From positions 1 through 45,310 of the forward strand of contig CAYGVA010000009.1 in the NCBI GenBank assembly GCA_964353225.1: a DNA stretch of 45,310 bases, given 5' to 3'. Source of the DNA: PCC-6406 sp964353225 (GTDB lineage Bacteria > Cyanobacteriota > Cyanobacteriia > Phormidesmidales > Phormidesmidaceae). Both the position numbers and the translations under genes were made by a program. Below the pieces are notes generated by a model, which was given only the letters and a program-made list of their open reading frames with translations, searched no databases and was not told the DNA's origin. Of the stretch, positions 35,614-44,309 are shown in pieces. Numbering within the stretch: the first letter of the stretch is position 1; each line of letters begins with the position of its first letter.

Positions 35614-35680
35614 AAAAAACCCCCGGCTTCCGCCGAGGGTGGTGTGGTGTGTGAGGAACGAGCGTCTTTTCGCTCGATGT
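35614..35680 (-). ncRNA. Candidate second Yfr1-like small RNA
   Basis: On the minus strand there is a 5' hairpin CGAGCG/CGCTCG with a 6-base loop, then an unpaired UUCCUCACACACCACACC, then a terminator hairpin CCCTCGGC/GCCGGGGG followed by T6 (35614-35619). The order (short hairpin, CU-rich loop with CCUCACAC at 35649-35656, intrinsic terminator) and the length match Yfr1. Its motif differs from ACUCCUCACAC in the first two bases (GU for AC). The promoter is weak: TAAATA lies at about 35692-35698. It starts beyond the 3' end of the sigma factor gene, antisense to no known gene. A bare terminator with an accidental hairpin is the alternative. Confidence 0.6.
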
Positions 35681-36010
35681 CTCTATCTTCGTCTATTTAT
35701 GGATTTTGAGGGGTGACCGTTGGGGCGATCGCCCTGTGATACTGGGGCCATCGATCTGTGCAGGAGATATGCCTGACAGGTGATGAAAGCTTGATTTGCC
35801 TATGACCCCCATCACAATATCCGTGGAATGACCTGTGAGCCTGGGTCCGATGAGGGGGTAACGAAATTTTAATCCCCTTTGCAGGAATTGAAGATATAGC
35901 GCTGGCCACTTTGCTTAGGACACCTAGGATCGCTCTGATGCCTAGTGCCGCAGCAAAGTGGCTTGCCGTTTTGTCCTAACCGACTGGCGACTGCTATACC
36001 CCTTTCCAGA
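35681..36010. other. Intergenic region downstream of the 285-aa gene
   Basis: 330 bases without a gene. It contains the interleaved inverted repeats at 35905-35979 and the upstream flank of the candidate Yfr1-like RNA (35681-35710). Nothing else is recognised. Confidence 0.45.
35905..35979. repeat. Interleaved inverted repeats with pseudoknot topology
   Basis: GCCACTTTGCT (35905-35915) pairs with AGCAAAGTGGC (35952-35962), and TTAGGACA (35915-35922) pairs with TGTCCTAA (35972-35979). The order A-B-A'-B' permits an H-type pseudoknot. It lies 32 bases past the stop codon of the minus-strand 285-aa gene. Function unknown. Confidence 0.55.
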
Positions 36011-36868
36011 TCATGCCGATGGAAATAGCTTAGACTCAGCCGACCCTCGCTGCTCTTTTGGACGAGCGGGGATTGGTAAAACCGTCTGAGAGCCCTGCCC
36101 TGGGCTGCCCAAGGTATAGACACTGATGCCCTGACGCATAAACCCTTGCTGTTCTAAATCACTCAACGGAGCCGACAATAAAATCGCGTGGTCGGTGTTG
36201 AGGCTGGCTTGGGCGCGACGCAGGGTCATTAAGAGTGCGCCAAAGCCCTGACCGGCACTGGCAATAACCACCGGGATCTGGTGCCAGTCCCCCCGAAAAC
36301 AAGTCGGGGCAACTTGGGCATAGTGATCACGGTATTGCAAGATGTAGGTGCCATCGCCATAGCGGCGACACCGAAACCACCGCTGAAAGGGATGGCTTAA
36401 ATTACCTTGTCGATCAAAGGTAGACCACCAAGAGCGATGCCATCCCTCTGAGGGTAATTGCAGGATGCGCTGGATATCTTGTTCTCGAAAGCCCCCATGG
36501 CTCAGGAGCGCGATCGCTTCAGCAATGGCCACCCGCCACCCTAGGGTTTGGAGTTCTGACTGGCAGCGGGTCAATTCCCGATAAGCCTTAGCCGAAGTCT
36601 GCGCCTCTGGCGGGATTTCACCCAGGAGTGCGCAGCCAAGGGATTCATAATCTACCACCGCATCGAGCATGGTGGCCTGGTCCGCTAGGGGGACACCGAC
36701 AGTGACCCGCATTTGCCCAAATTGCTGGGGGTTCAAGATCATGGGGCGGCTCTCTGTTAAGAGCGATCGCAAAATAGCCGTATCGGCGATCGCCAGCGCC
36801 AATTGAATCTGATCAGGATCGATTGACGAGAGGGGTTGAGAAAACTGTCTCAAGTTGGCGTGAACCAT
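36011..36868 (-). CDS. Conserved cyanobacterial protein of unknown function (285 aa)
   Basis: A predicted soluble protein without signal peptide. The N-terminal half is helical (IDPDQIQLALAIADTAILRSLL; GVPLADQATMLDAVVDYESLGCALLGEIPP), the middle is aromatic and Arg-rich (HRSWWSTFDRQ, RWFRCRRYGDGTYILQYRDHY), and the C-terminal part includes VVIASAGQGFGALLMTLRRAQ. The last 25 residues look unstructured. I recall the family only from cyanobacteria and assign no role. Its C-terminal coding end shares a 19-base direct repeat (36038-36056) with DNA beyond menH. Confidence 0.8.
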   Translation of the reverse strand: MVHANLRQFSQPLSSIDPDQIQLALAIADTAILRSLLTESRPMILNPQQFGQMRVTVGVPLADQATMLDAVVDYESLGCALLGEIPPEAQTSAKAYRELTRCQSELQTLGWRVAIAEAIALLSHGGFREQDIQRILQLPSEGWHRSWWSTFDRQGNLSHPFQRWFRCRRYGDGTYILQYRDHYAQVAPTCFRGDWHQIPVVIASAGQGFGALLMTLRRAQASLNTDHAILLSAPLSDLEQQGFMRQGISVYTLGSPGQGSQTVLPIPARPKEQRGSAESKLFPSA

Positions 36869-37133
36869 AGCGCCCTATTTACCCAAGGCTAAGGTTGACA
36901 AAACCATCTGCTATTCATCTTTTGTAGACTGTGGTGATGGGTTTTGACAGGAAGACACCATAAACTTTGGGCTTGTTTGAGAAACGCAATATTGAGTGTT
37001 TCTTATCCACACACCAAGTTTGGTTTGACCATGGTTGGGCATTGAGGTCGTGCCACCTTTAGCAGGTATCTAACAACGGAGTACCATCCCTCGGCGTCAG
37101 ATTTTATGGGAGTAGACTCCTCGTACGCTGCAT

Positions 37134-38012
37134 TCAATCTTCTAGCCCCTTAGCTGCGGATGCCTCGCTGCCCTCTGCAATCGTGCTGGAACCGATGCCA
37201 CCAGGCAATAGGAATTCCTTGATGCTTTGGGCAAATATATCTGCATTGTCGAAATGAATATTATGGCCGCAGCCACGCACTATTAAGAGCTTCGAATGCC
37301 TGCACAATGCAGACATTTTAGTATTGATATTGACAAATTTTTGGTCTAATTCACCCGCCATAAGTAATATTGGCATTGAATTTTCTGGAAGTTTTTTCCA
37401 TAAGGAGAGTTGGACTCCCGTGCCCAGGCCAAGAAGTGACTGAGATAATGCCAATGGATTATTTTGTAAACGACGGGCTAGCATTTTGGCGAAATCTGGA
37501 TGGGCTTTTATCGAACGAAATAGCGGCTGACCATACCACCTGTTGAGAAAAATAGAAAAATCCTCAGTTGCGATCGCCCTCGCAAGGTTTGAATCTTTTT
37601 GAATTCTTCTATCTTGCTCCTCTCGACTTTTTAAGCCTGGAGAGGCGGATTCAAGGATGACCTTTTGGAAATATTTGGGAAAGTGAAGCCCCATGTACAG
37701 CGCCAGTCTTCCCCCCATGGAATAACCCACCAGATTGCATTGATTGATGCCCAATACCTCTAGAAAGTCAATCAAGCCTTGGGCTATATTCTCCATGGCA
37801 TAAGACGCTTCGCCACCAATGACCGTAGTTTTGCCATGGCCAGGTAGATCAACCGACAGACAATAAAACTCATCGGCTAGAAATGATATTGATGCATCGA
37901 AATCCCTGCAATTTCCCATGAATCCATGCAAGAAGAGGATTGGAAAATGAGTTGAGTTGCCCTTGGCTTGGCAATTGAATGCATAGTGTTTGGACCGGAT
38001 GGGGTTTTCCAT
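37134..38012 (-). CDS. menH: Alpha/beta hydrolase, MenH-like SHCHC synthase
   Basis: 292 residues. The oxyanion-hole segment FLHGFMGN, the nucleophile in VGYSMGGRLA, the acid in MAGELDQKF and the His in GCGHNIHFDN are all present, with the NPxALxxSL-type lid segment of MenH. It would eliminate pyruvate from SEPHCHC to give 2-succinyl-6-hydroxy-cyclohexadiene carboxylate in phylloquinone synthesis. The ATG at 38012 has AAGGAG 11 bases upstream; the longer frame to 38045 starts with TTG. The gene is visibly more AT-rich than its neighbours, and its last 25 residues come from a duplicated 43-bp element. Other esterases share this fold, so the MenH call is likely but not certain. Confidence 0.85.
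   Translation of the reverse strand: MENPIRSKHYAFNCQAKGNSTHFPILFLHGFMGNCRDFDASISFLADEFYCLSVDLPGHGKTTVIGGEASYAMENIAQGLIDFLEVLGINQCNLVGYSMGGRLALYMGLHFPKYFQKVILESASPGLKSREEQDRRIQKDSNLARAIATEDFSIFLNRWYGQPLFRSIKAHPDFAKMLARRLQNNPLALSQSLLGLGTGVQLSLWKKLPENSMPILLMAGELDQKFVNINTKMSALCRHSKLLIVRGCGHNIHFDNADIFAQSIKEFLLPGGIGSSTIAEGSEASAAKGLED
37169..37211 (-). repeat. Copy B of the 43-bp element, inside the menH C-terminus
   Basis: It encodes LLPGGIGSSTIAEG at the end of menH, just after the conserved MenH fold. 37 of 43 bases match 32995-33037. The similarity continues weakly on the 5' side of the plus strand (AGCCCCTT with a spacing change), so the element may be longer. Confidence 0.75.
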
Positions 38013-38290
38013 TGAGGTGGCCTCTCCTTGGAACATATCCTGCAATCGAAAAGCGGGTGATCAAAAAAGTGACCCTCCCATCCGCAAAGCCAAGATTCTG
38101 AATTCTGCTTGGATCACCTAATTCGGAGTGCCCACCGATGGGTCCCAGGAGCCGACCCTCACTGCTCTGGATCGTTCAGCTAGTTTAAACAGTCATCTCA
38201 GGCAATTCTTAACTAGCACTGCGATTCTGCGGAAAGGCTACCCTGTAAACCATTAGCCGACCGTAATCACCCCAAAACGATAGGGTTGCC

Positions 38291-40546
38291 ATGAACTCTG
38301 CTGCGACTAAGCCCAGACTGTTTCGCCCCCAATTGGCCACTTTGCTGATGGTCGGTACCTTAGCCATGGCCGCAATGATTGCGATCGCCTGGTTCTCAGG
38401 CAACGGCGCGATCAGCACCATTTTTGAACAGCTCGACCAGCTGCAACAGCATCCCCCCAGTTGGGCCATGACCCCCATGCTGGTTGCCCATTATTTTCTG
38501 TTTTGGACCGCCGCCCTGATGGCCCTGGTCTGGATCATCATGGCGATTTCCCCGACCCCCACCCATTGGTCCAGAATTGTGGTGGTGGTGATTTTATTGG
38601 TTCTGACTGTCCGCTACTTGATGTGGCGCACCCTTTCCACCCTGAACCTCAGCAACCCCTTGGATGGGGTGTTTAGCCTGGGACTATTTGCCCTAGAACT
38701 CATGATTTTTGCCGGTTCGTTGATCCAGCTCTTTTTATTGCTGCGGGTCAAAGATCGCAGCAAAGCCGCAGACCAACTGGCGGCAATGGTGCAGGCCGGG
38801 GACTATGCCCCCACGGTAGATGTCATGATTCCCACCTATAACGAACCCGCGTTTATCCTGCGGCGCACAGTGATTGGCTGTCAGGCCCTAGACTACGGCC
38901 CTAAGACGATTTATCTGCTGGACGATACCCGCCGTCCTGAAATTAAGGCCCTAGCGGAGGAACTGGGGTGCGAGTACCGCACCCGCCCTGCCAACGAACA
39001 CGCCAAGGCCGGTAACCTGAACCACACCATTCCCCTTACCGATGGGGAATTGATTGTGGTATTTGATGCGGACTTTGTCCCTACCAAAAACTTTCTCACC
39101 CGTACCATCGGTTTTTTCCAGGACCCCAAAGTAGCGCTAGTACAAACCCCCCAAAGCTTTTACAACCCCGACCCCATTGCCCGCAACCTGGGTTTAGAAG
39201 ACGTGCTTACCCCAGAGGAAGAGGTCTTTTACCGCCAGATCCAGCGGGTGCGAGACGGGGCCGGAGCGGTGGTCTGTGCGGGCACTTCTTTTGTGATGCG
39301 GCGTTCTGCCCTAATGGACATTGGCGGCTTTGTCACTGAGGCGGTGAGCGAAGACTTTTTTACCGGCATTCAGCTGGCGGCCAATGGCTATCGACTGGTT
39401 TATCTGAATGAAAAGCTCAGTGCGGGGCTCGCTGCCGAAAACATTGCCACCCACGCCCTACAGCGGGTGCGGTGGCAACAAGGGACTCTCCAGGCCTTTT
39501 TCATTAAATCCAATCCGATCACGGTGCCGGGGCTGAATCTAATTCAGCGGTTGGCTTACTTTGAAGGGCTCCTGCATTGGTTTACCAGTATCTCTCGGGT
39601 GGGCTTTTTGATGATGCCCCTGACCTATGCCTTCCTAGGGGTGGTACCTTTGCGGGCTTCGGAATCGGAATTGATGTATTTCTTTATGCCCTTTTATCTG
39701 GTGCAGTTGAGTGTTTTTTCTTGGCTCAACTACCGATCGCGATCGGCCTTGCTCTCAGATGTCTATTCCTTGGTGTTGGCATTTCCGTTAGCTATTACGG
39801 TATTTCAAGTGCTGCTGCGGCCCTTTAGTAAGGGCTTTAATGTCACCCCCAAAGGGACGGCCAGCGATCGCTACCGATTTAACTGGAACTTAGCCTGGCC
39901 TTTGGTGGTGGTTTTTGCCTTGACTGCCCTCAGCCTGTGGATCAACCTGGGCCATTGCTTATTCACCATGTCTAACCCCGCTGAGCACTGGCGGGGCCTA
40001 GGGGTCAGTTGGATATGGAGTGCCTACAACTTGCTGATGCTGGGGATTGCCCTGCTGATTTTACTCGATGCCCCCCGAGTCAGCCCCTACGAGTGGTTTA
40101 ATGTGCAGCGCATTGCCCGAGTCAAACTGTTAGCAGCGGCCCCCGCTGCCCAAGACTCCGAGACCTTGTGGGGCTATACCACCATGGTTTCAGAGGTGGG
40201 GGTGGAGTTTGCCTTCACTAAGCCCGGTCGTCTAGATCAGCAAACCTTAGTCGGTCAGTCGGTTGAGCTAGAGCTGGTGGACGAGGAACTCATGGTGCAA
40301 GGCACCATCGACGCGTTCCAAATCAAAGATGAATTGCCGACCTTAACCATTCAGTTTGCACCCCTTAATCTCCCCCAACAACGACGGCTGGTGGAATTAC
40401 TATTTTGCCGTCCGGGCCAATGGCAAAGCCGCTGTGCCCCTAATGAGATCCATTCCCTGTGGCTGATCCTTAAATCGGTGCTCCGCCCTCGGTTTATTTT
40501 TGATCGTCATCTTAAAACCCGACCCGTGATGGTGAGCAAGGTTTAG
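38291..40546 (+). CDS. Cellulose-synthase-like glycosyltransferase (GT2), XcsA-like
   Basis: 751 residues, an integral membrane beta-glucan synthase. Two N-terminal helices are followed by further helices near 88-145; then the catalytic domain with PTYNEP, DDTRRPE, the DxD in FDADFVPT, TxEDF as SEDFFTG, and QRVRWQQG (Q(Q/R)xRW). Further membrane segments come after about residue 420. The C-terminus (from about 610) is a PilZ-like domain, but the c-di-GMP motifs are altered: QRIAR in place of RxxxR and MVSEVG in place of D/NxSxxG. No bcsB or other cellulose gene is adjacent. Thermosynechococcus XcsA (Tll0007) is the closest described type I recall. Confidence 0.9.
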   Translation: MNSAATKPRLFRPQLATLLMVGTLAMAAMIAIAWFSGNGAISTIFEQLDQLQQHPPSWAMTPMLVAHYFLFWTAALMALVWIIMAISPTPTHWSRIVVVVILLVLTVRYLMWRTLSTLNLSNPLDGVFSLGLFALELMIFAGSLIQLFLLLRVKDRSKAADQLAAMVQAGDYAPTVDVMIPTYNEPAFILRRTVIGCQALDYGPKTIYLLDDTRRPEIKALAEELGCEYRTRPANEHAKAGNLNHTIPLTDGELIVVFDADFVPTKNFLTRTIGFFQDPKVALVQTPQSFYNPDPIARNLGLEDVLTPEEEVFYRQIQRVRDGAGAVVCAGTSFVMRRSALMDIGGFVTEAVSEDFFTGIQLAANGYRLVYLNEKLSAGLAAENIATHALQRVRWQQGTLQAFFIKSNPITVPGLNLIQRLAYFEGLLHWFTSISRVGFLMMPLTYAFLGVVPLRASESELMYFFMPFYLVQLSVFSWLNYRSRSALLSDVYSLVLAFPLAITVFQVLLRPFSKGFNVTPKGTASDRYRFNWNLAWPLVVVFALTALSLWINLGHCLFTMSNPAEHWRGLGVSWIWSAYNLLMLGIALLILLDAPRVSPYEWFNVQRIARVKLLAAAPAAQDSETLWGYTTMVSEVGVEFAFTKPGRLDQQTLVGQSVELELVDEELMVQGTIDAFQIKDELPTLTIQFAPLNLPQQRRLVELLFCRPGQWQSRCAPNEIHSLWLILKSVLRPRFIFDRHLKTRPVMVSKV

Positions 40547-40683
40547 TAAAACAATTGCCTCCGCCGCAATCACTCGATTGCAGCCCTTTAAGACCCGTTA
40601 CGATTGGGCATTTGGGCCAGGTTAACACCCAGTCAAGGTCCATCGACAATGATGGACTGGGGTAAAATTTCATTTAGGCTGAT

Positions 40684-40708
40684 GCCGGGGGAAACCATGG
40701 CCCCCGGC
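40684..40708 (+). promoter_or_regulatory. GC-rich hairpin upstream of the 70-aa gene
   Basis: GCCGGGGG (40684-40691) pairs with CCCCCGGC (40701-40708) around a 9-base loop. No T-run follows. It lies 26 bases before the small gene, so it could be a 5' UTR stability or attenuation hairpin, or the end of the cellulose synthase transcript. Confidence 0.5.
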
Positions 40709-40734
40709 AAAGCTTAAATCGTTACATCCTAATC

Positions 40735-40947
40735 ATGGAGTTACCTGTGGCTGCCCAACCTGAAACAACCCCCAATGTCGCTGAGCTCGTCGACACCTTC
40801 ATTCATGCTAGAAATATTAGCCAAAAGCAGTACCAAGATTTATCGATATTGGTCCTTGCCGATGGCACCATTGACGAGCAAGAACGCCGTCAGATTAATC
40901 GCCTGTTTGACGCCATCCAGATGGGTATGGTGAAAATCACAGACTAG
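40735..40947 (+). CDS. Small conserved protein (70 aa)
   Basis: Residues 14-60 form a helical segment (VAELVDTFIHARNISQKQYQDL, VLADGTIDEQERRQINRLF) with an EF-hand-like acidic turn, ADGTIDEQE. It may bind calcium, although the loop is not a full 12-residue EF-hand. I recognise related short cyanobacterial proteins but no function. GGAG at 40737-40740 lies 6 bases before an in-frame GTG (40747), which may be the real start and would remove four residues. Confidence 0.75.
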   Translation: MELPVAAQPETTPNVAELVDTFIHARNISQKQYQDLSILVLADGTIDEQERRQINRLFDAIQMGMVKITD

Positions 40948-41012
40948 TCCTGACGACATGGCCCTCAGCCCCAGCCCTGACAACACTTGCCTGTGACTGG
41001 CGTCGCAGTTTG

Positions 41013-41969
41013 CTAGAAGGGCAGCTTTTTCTGGCTGTTTTTGTCGCGATCGTAATTCATTTCCTTTAGCTTCTTCATAATGCGGCTAAAGTACTCACCC
41101 ATATAAGCTTCTAGGGTTGTGATCTCTTGGGGATCAATATCAAAGGTGTCGTAAACCTCATCCATCGGCGCAGTGATGGGTTCGCTGCCAATAATGACTT
41201 CGGTAAAGGCCAGTCGATCAGCAAGATTCCAGCCCCATTGCAGATAGCCCGCCAGCTTGCGCACGGCTTTTAGCAGCCCCATCGGCATTTGAGACACTTT
41301 ACTCTCCTGACCGGACAGTCGCTCACAGAGGCGCACAATTTCGTAGGCTCCCCAGGGGCGGGTACCGGCTAGGGGGAAGCTCCGATTGAGGGTGGCTTCA
41401 TTGCCCAGGGAGGCGATCGCAAATCGAGCAATGTCCTGGGTATCCATAAAGGCGATCGGTGACGTTTCACCCATCACCCAAACCGCCTGCTTTTCTAAGA
41501 TTGGAATGGCATACTGACCAATTAATCCTTGCAAGAAGCCGCAAGGACTGAGGATGGTGTAGGGAATCCCCGATTCGGCCAGGAACTTCTCAATACCATT
41601 TTTGATATTCATCAAGGGGACATGGGGATAATTCTCCGCCCCGAGAATGGAGATAAAGACAAAGCGCTTCACATTTGCCGATTTGGCCGCTTTGATTAAA
41701 TTAACCTTGCCCTCCCAGTCCACCTGGTTGATCGCGTCATTGGGGCGGGCCGTGGCCGCATCAATGACAGCATCCACCCCCTCAAGGGCCGGGGGCAATG
41801 TTTCAGCTCTGCAAAGATTGCCCCGGACCAGAGAGACGCCCCACTCCCGCAGGAAGGCCGCCCTTTGGAAACTCCGCACCAGACACTGGACCTCATGGCC
41901 TTCATCCAAGGCCCTTCGGACAATTTGCCTGCCCAAGGTGCCGGTTGCCCCAACGATCAACAGCTTCAT
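41013..41969 (-). CDS. ycf39: Ycf39, photosystem II assembly factor (atypical SDR)
   Basis: 318 residues. The NAD(P)-binding GATGTLGRQIV is at residues 7-17, with DAATARP, VNLIKAAKSANVKRFVFIS, and LSPCGFLQGLIGQY further on. This is the Ycf39/HCF244 family, which helps insert chlorophyll and D1 in early photosystem II assembly, together with HliD. It lies just downstream of petM on the same strand, 168 bases from its stop codon. The active-site Tyr/Lys of classical SDRs is not obvious, as usual for this family. Confidence 0.95.
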   Translation of the reverse strand: MKLLIVGATGTLGRQIVRRALDEGHEVQCLVRSFQRAAFLREWGVSLVRGNLCRAETLPPALEGVDAVIDAATARPNDAINQVDWEGKVNLIKAAKSANVKRFVFISILGAENYPHVPLMNIKNGIEKFLAESGIPYTILSPCGFLQGLIGQYAIPILEKQAVWVMGETSPIAFMDTQDIARFAIASLGNEATLNRSFPLAGTRPWGAYEIVRLCERLSGQESKVSQMPMGLLKAVRKLAGYLQWGWNLADRLAFTEVIIGSEPITAPMDEVYDTFDIDPQEITTLEAYMGEYFSRIMKKLKEMNYDRDKNSQKKLPF

Positions 41970-42136
41970 GAGTGCAAGGAAACAAAAGTTTACGTTTCTC
42001 TAACCATACCAGATCAACTCCCGCCTCCCTAGTACCTGGCTGGGCGGATTTTGCTTCCTTGTCTCAACTATGAACGCTGAAGTCTGGCGAAACCACCGCC
42101 CCAAAGAGATGGACCCGTTATGTCTCAGGAAGCGGC

Positions 42137-42241
42137 TTACTCCTCGCCCCCTTGCAGACGAATCATGAGAAAGCCGATGCCCAAGCCCACGAGGATGAGA
42201 GAAAACGATAGAAATGCTGTGTTGAAAATTTCGCCGCCCAT
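42137..42241 (-). CDS. petM: Cytochrome b6f complex subunit VII, PetM
   Basis: A 34-residue single-span membrane protein: a short polar N-terminus (MGGEIFN), one hydrophobic helix (TAFLSFSLILVGLGIGFL), then RLQGGEE, the terminal signature of PetM. It is a small subunit at the periphery of the cytochrome b6f complex in the thylakoid membrane. ATG at 42239-42241, stop at 42137-42139. It is divergent from the integrase gene and next to ycf39. Confidence 0.93.
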   Translation of the reverse strand: MGGEIFNTAFLSFSLILVGLGIGFLMIRLQGGEE

Positions 42242-42362
42242 GGCCTCTAAGTCTCCTACTCGTCTAAATTTCAGATTAGAAACCGCAGTTTCTATGCAGA
42301 AGATATTTTACAGGGCTGTTGCGCTCCCCACTGTTGCCTTTTGTCGCCCCTAGTTTCTCCCC

Positions 42363-43520
42363 ATGGACCCATTGCACAACTTAGACCCCCAAATTGCTAC
42401 CCTGAATCACCGTTTGAAGGCGGCTCGATTGGGTCTCCGGCTTGAGCGGCGCGGGGACAAGTTGGCCTTGCGCGGGACCTTGCCTCCCCGTCCAGGTAGC
42501 GATCGCCTCCGCCCCCACCAACAGCGCATTCCCCTGGGGATGCCCGCGACTAAAGCGGGCCTCAAGCAAGCCGAACGGGAAGCCAAGGTGATTGCAGCCC
42601 GATTAATTGAAAACACCTTTGACTGGCATACCTACTTGCCCCTGCCAGGGAAGGTGATGGCCTCGGCAGAACTGGGGGAAAAGGTACTGGCTTTTAAGAC
42701 GCACTACTTTTCTCTGGTCAGTAGCGATGAACCTAAGGCCCTGGCCTCAGCCACTACCACCTGGGAGAAAGCCTATGCCCCTTACCTCAGGAAATTAGCA
42801 GCCCTCTGTGACCTCCGCCCCACCCTGAACCTGCCAGAAGCAATTTTGGCGACGGTCAAAGCCACGCGCCCCCACTCCCGCAGTCGCCAAGTCTGTTGCA
42901 CCGCCCTAGAGGGGTTTGCTCAGTTTTTGAACATAACCCTGCCCCAAGACTTGAAATCGCTCTGGGGGAACTATGGCAGCCACCAAACCCAACTGCGAGC
43001 GCTGCCCAGCGATGCGCTAATTGTGGAATGGTTTGAGCGCATCCCTAATCCCACCTGGCGGTTTGTCTATGGGGTGATGGCCACCTATGGGCTAAGGAAC
43101 CATGAGGCTTTTTTCTGTGACTACAGCAGTTTAGGGCAGGGGGATCCTGAGGCCCCCATTGAGGTCCTGCCCACCACCAAAACCGGTGCCCACGATGTGT
43201 GGCCCTTCTTACCCGAGTGGGTGGATTTATTCCAGTTGCGAGACGGTCAGCTGCCGCCCATCCAGACCGATCTGACCCGCACCACCCTGCAACGCATTGG
43301 CCAACAAGTGACGGTCCAGTTTCGCCGTTACCAGGTGCCCTTCTCCCCCTATGATTTGCGCCATGCCTGGGCAGTGCGCACCATTCTGATGGGACTGCCC
43401 GATACGGTCTCTGCCCGCATGATGGGCCACTCAGTGGCGATCCATAACCGTACGTACCATCGCTGGATTACCCGCCGCGATCAGCAACAGGCGGTCAGGG
43501 CTGCTCTACAGAGCCGATAA
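42363..43520 (+). CDS. Tyrosine site-specific recombinase, XisA/XisC-like
   Basis: 385 residues. The N-terminal part (about 1-80) with RLERRGDKLALRGTLPPRPGS matches the cyanobacterial XisA/XisC-like integrase family, which excises elements during heterocyst development in Anabaena. The C-terminal catalytic domain has Arg in TYGLRNHEA, DLRHAWAVR (His and Arg) and MGHSVAIHNRTYHRW with the Tyr nucleophile. All key residues appear intact. No paired attachment sites, excisionase or phage genes are seen nearby, so it may be a resident recombinase rather than the trace of an active element. Confidence 0.92.
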   Translation: MDPLHNLDPQIATLNHRLKAARLGLRLERRGDKLALRGTLPPRPGSDRLRPHQQRIPLGMPATKAGLKQAEREAKVIAARLIENTFDWHTYLPLPGKVMASAELGEKVLAFKTHYFSLVSSDEPKALASATTTWEKAYAPYLRKLAALCDLRPTLNLPEAILATVKATRPHSRSRQVCCTALEGFAQFLNITLPQDLKSLWGNYGSHQTQLRALPSDALIVEWFERIPNPTWRFVYGVMATYGLRNHEAFFCDYSSLGQGDPEAPIEVLPTTKTGAHDVWPFLPEWVDLFQLRDGQLPPIQTDLTRTTLQRIGQQVTVQFRRYQVPFSPYDLRHAWAVRTILMGLPDTVSARMMGHSVAIHNRTYHRWITRRDQQQAVRAALQSR

Positions 43521-43641
43521 CCTCCCCCCAGAATCATATAGAGGTGTCGCTTTAGAACTGGGCCTTTGACTCAGCCCCATCAAAACCCCCCCTATTGGCT
43601 TGGACGTAGCCATCAACACCAGAGATCCCTCGGGAAGCGTC

Positions 43642-44073
43642 CTAGAGAAATTTACTAGCCATGCCAATCATCCCTGCCATCTGCCCCAGATCAACCTCCC
43701 CAGACAGCACTTTCTGCAATAGGCCACCCCCCTTGGCATTGGAGCCCTTTGTCAGAAATTGCGCAATCAGCGGTGTCACGGCCTTAACCGCTGCTGGTTC
43801 TACCCCCACTTTTTGGGCAATGGCGCTGATTTGCTCAGACTTCAGTAAGCTTTCCACCGCGCCTGTGGCCGCCACTGCCTGCAATACACCGATCAGGGAA
43901 CCCGCGTCTCCCTTGTCTTGCAGCGCCGACTGTACCCCAGAGGCGATATCACCAATCTTGTTATTTTCCACCGGGGCTTGGTTCAAGGCTCCTAAGACTT
44001 TGCCCATTAGGTTGTTGTCGGCTTCGGTATCACTGCTAGCGATCGCCTGACCCACCATGCCCATTAAATCCAT
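43642..44073 (-). CDS. YidB/DUF937-like protein (143 aa)
   Basis: Gly-, Ala- and Val-rich helical repeats with a pattern of DNNLMGKVLGAL, GSLIGVLQAVAATGAVESLL, EQISAIAQKVGVEPAAVKAVTPLIAQFLTKG and a C-terminal GGGLLQKVLSGEVDLGQMAGMIG. This fits the YidB-like/DUF937 family of soluble helical proteins of unknown role. The ATG at 44073 is chosen because AAGGAA lies 11 bases upstream and the family begins MDLM; an upstream in-frame ATG would add 20 ill-fitting residues. Confidence 0.85.
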   Translation of the reverse strand: MDLMGMVGQAIASSDTEADNNLMGKVLGALNQAPVENNKIGDIASGVQSALQDKGDAGSLIGVLQAVAATGAVESLLKSEQISAIAQKVGVEPAAVKAVTPLIAQFLTKGSNAKGGGLLQKVLSGEVDLGQMAGMIGMASKFL

Positions 44074-44309
44074 GTTCGTGTCTTCCTTAAAGTATTTGGG
44101 GTGTTTAACGATACCTATCCCCGTTGGCCACATCCTTGATAATAGCGATCAAGGTTCGTCCTTAGGTTAAGGATGGCATCTTATCAGTACCTATTGCATG
44201 CCACTTTGAGTTGGCATACTGGGTTCTCTGAACCTATTCAGCTTTGGTATAAATCTAGACTAGTCTGTTAGTGCATTCTGTCAGTCCACATCTCTGTGAG
44301 GTCAATTTC

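Noticed and set aside
42363..43520. The integrase as the marker of a genomic island
   Set aside because: No tRNA, attachment-site pair, phage or plasmid genes are adjacent, and its neighbours are core genes (petM, ycf39).
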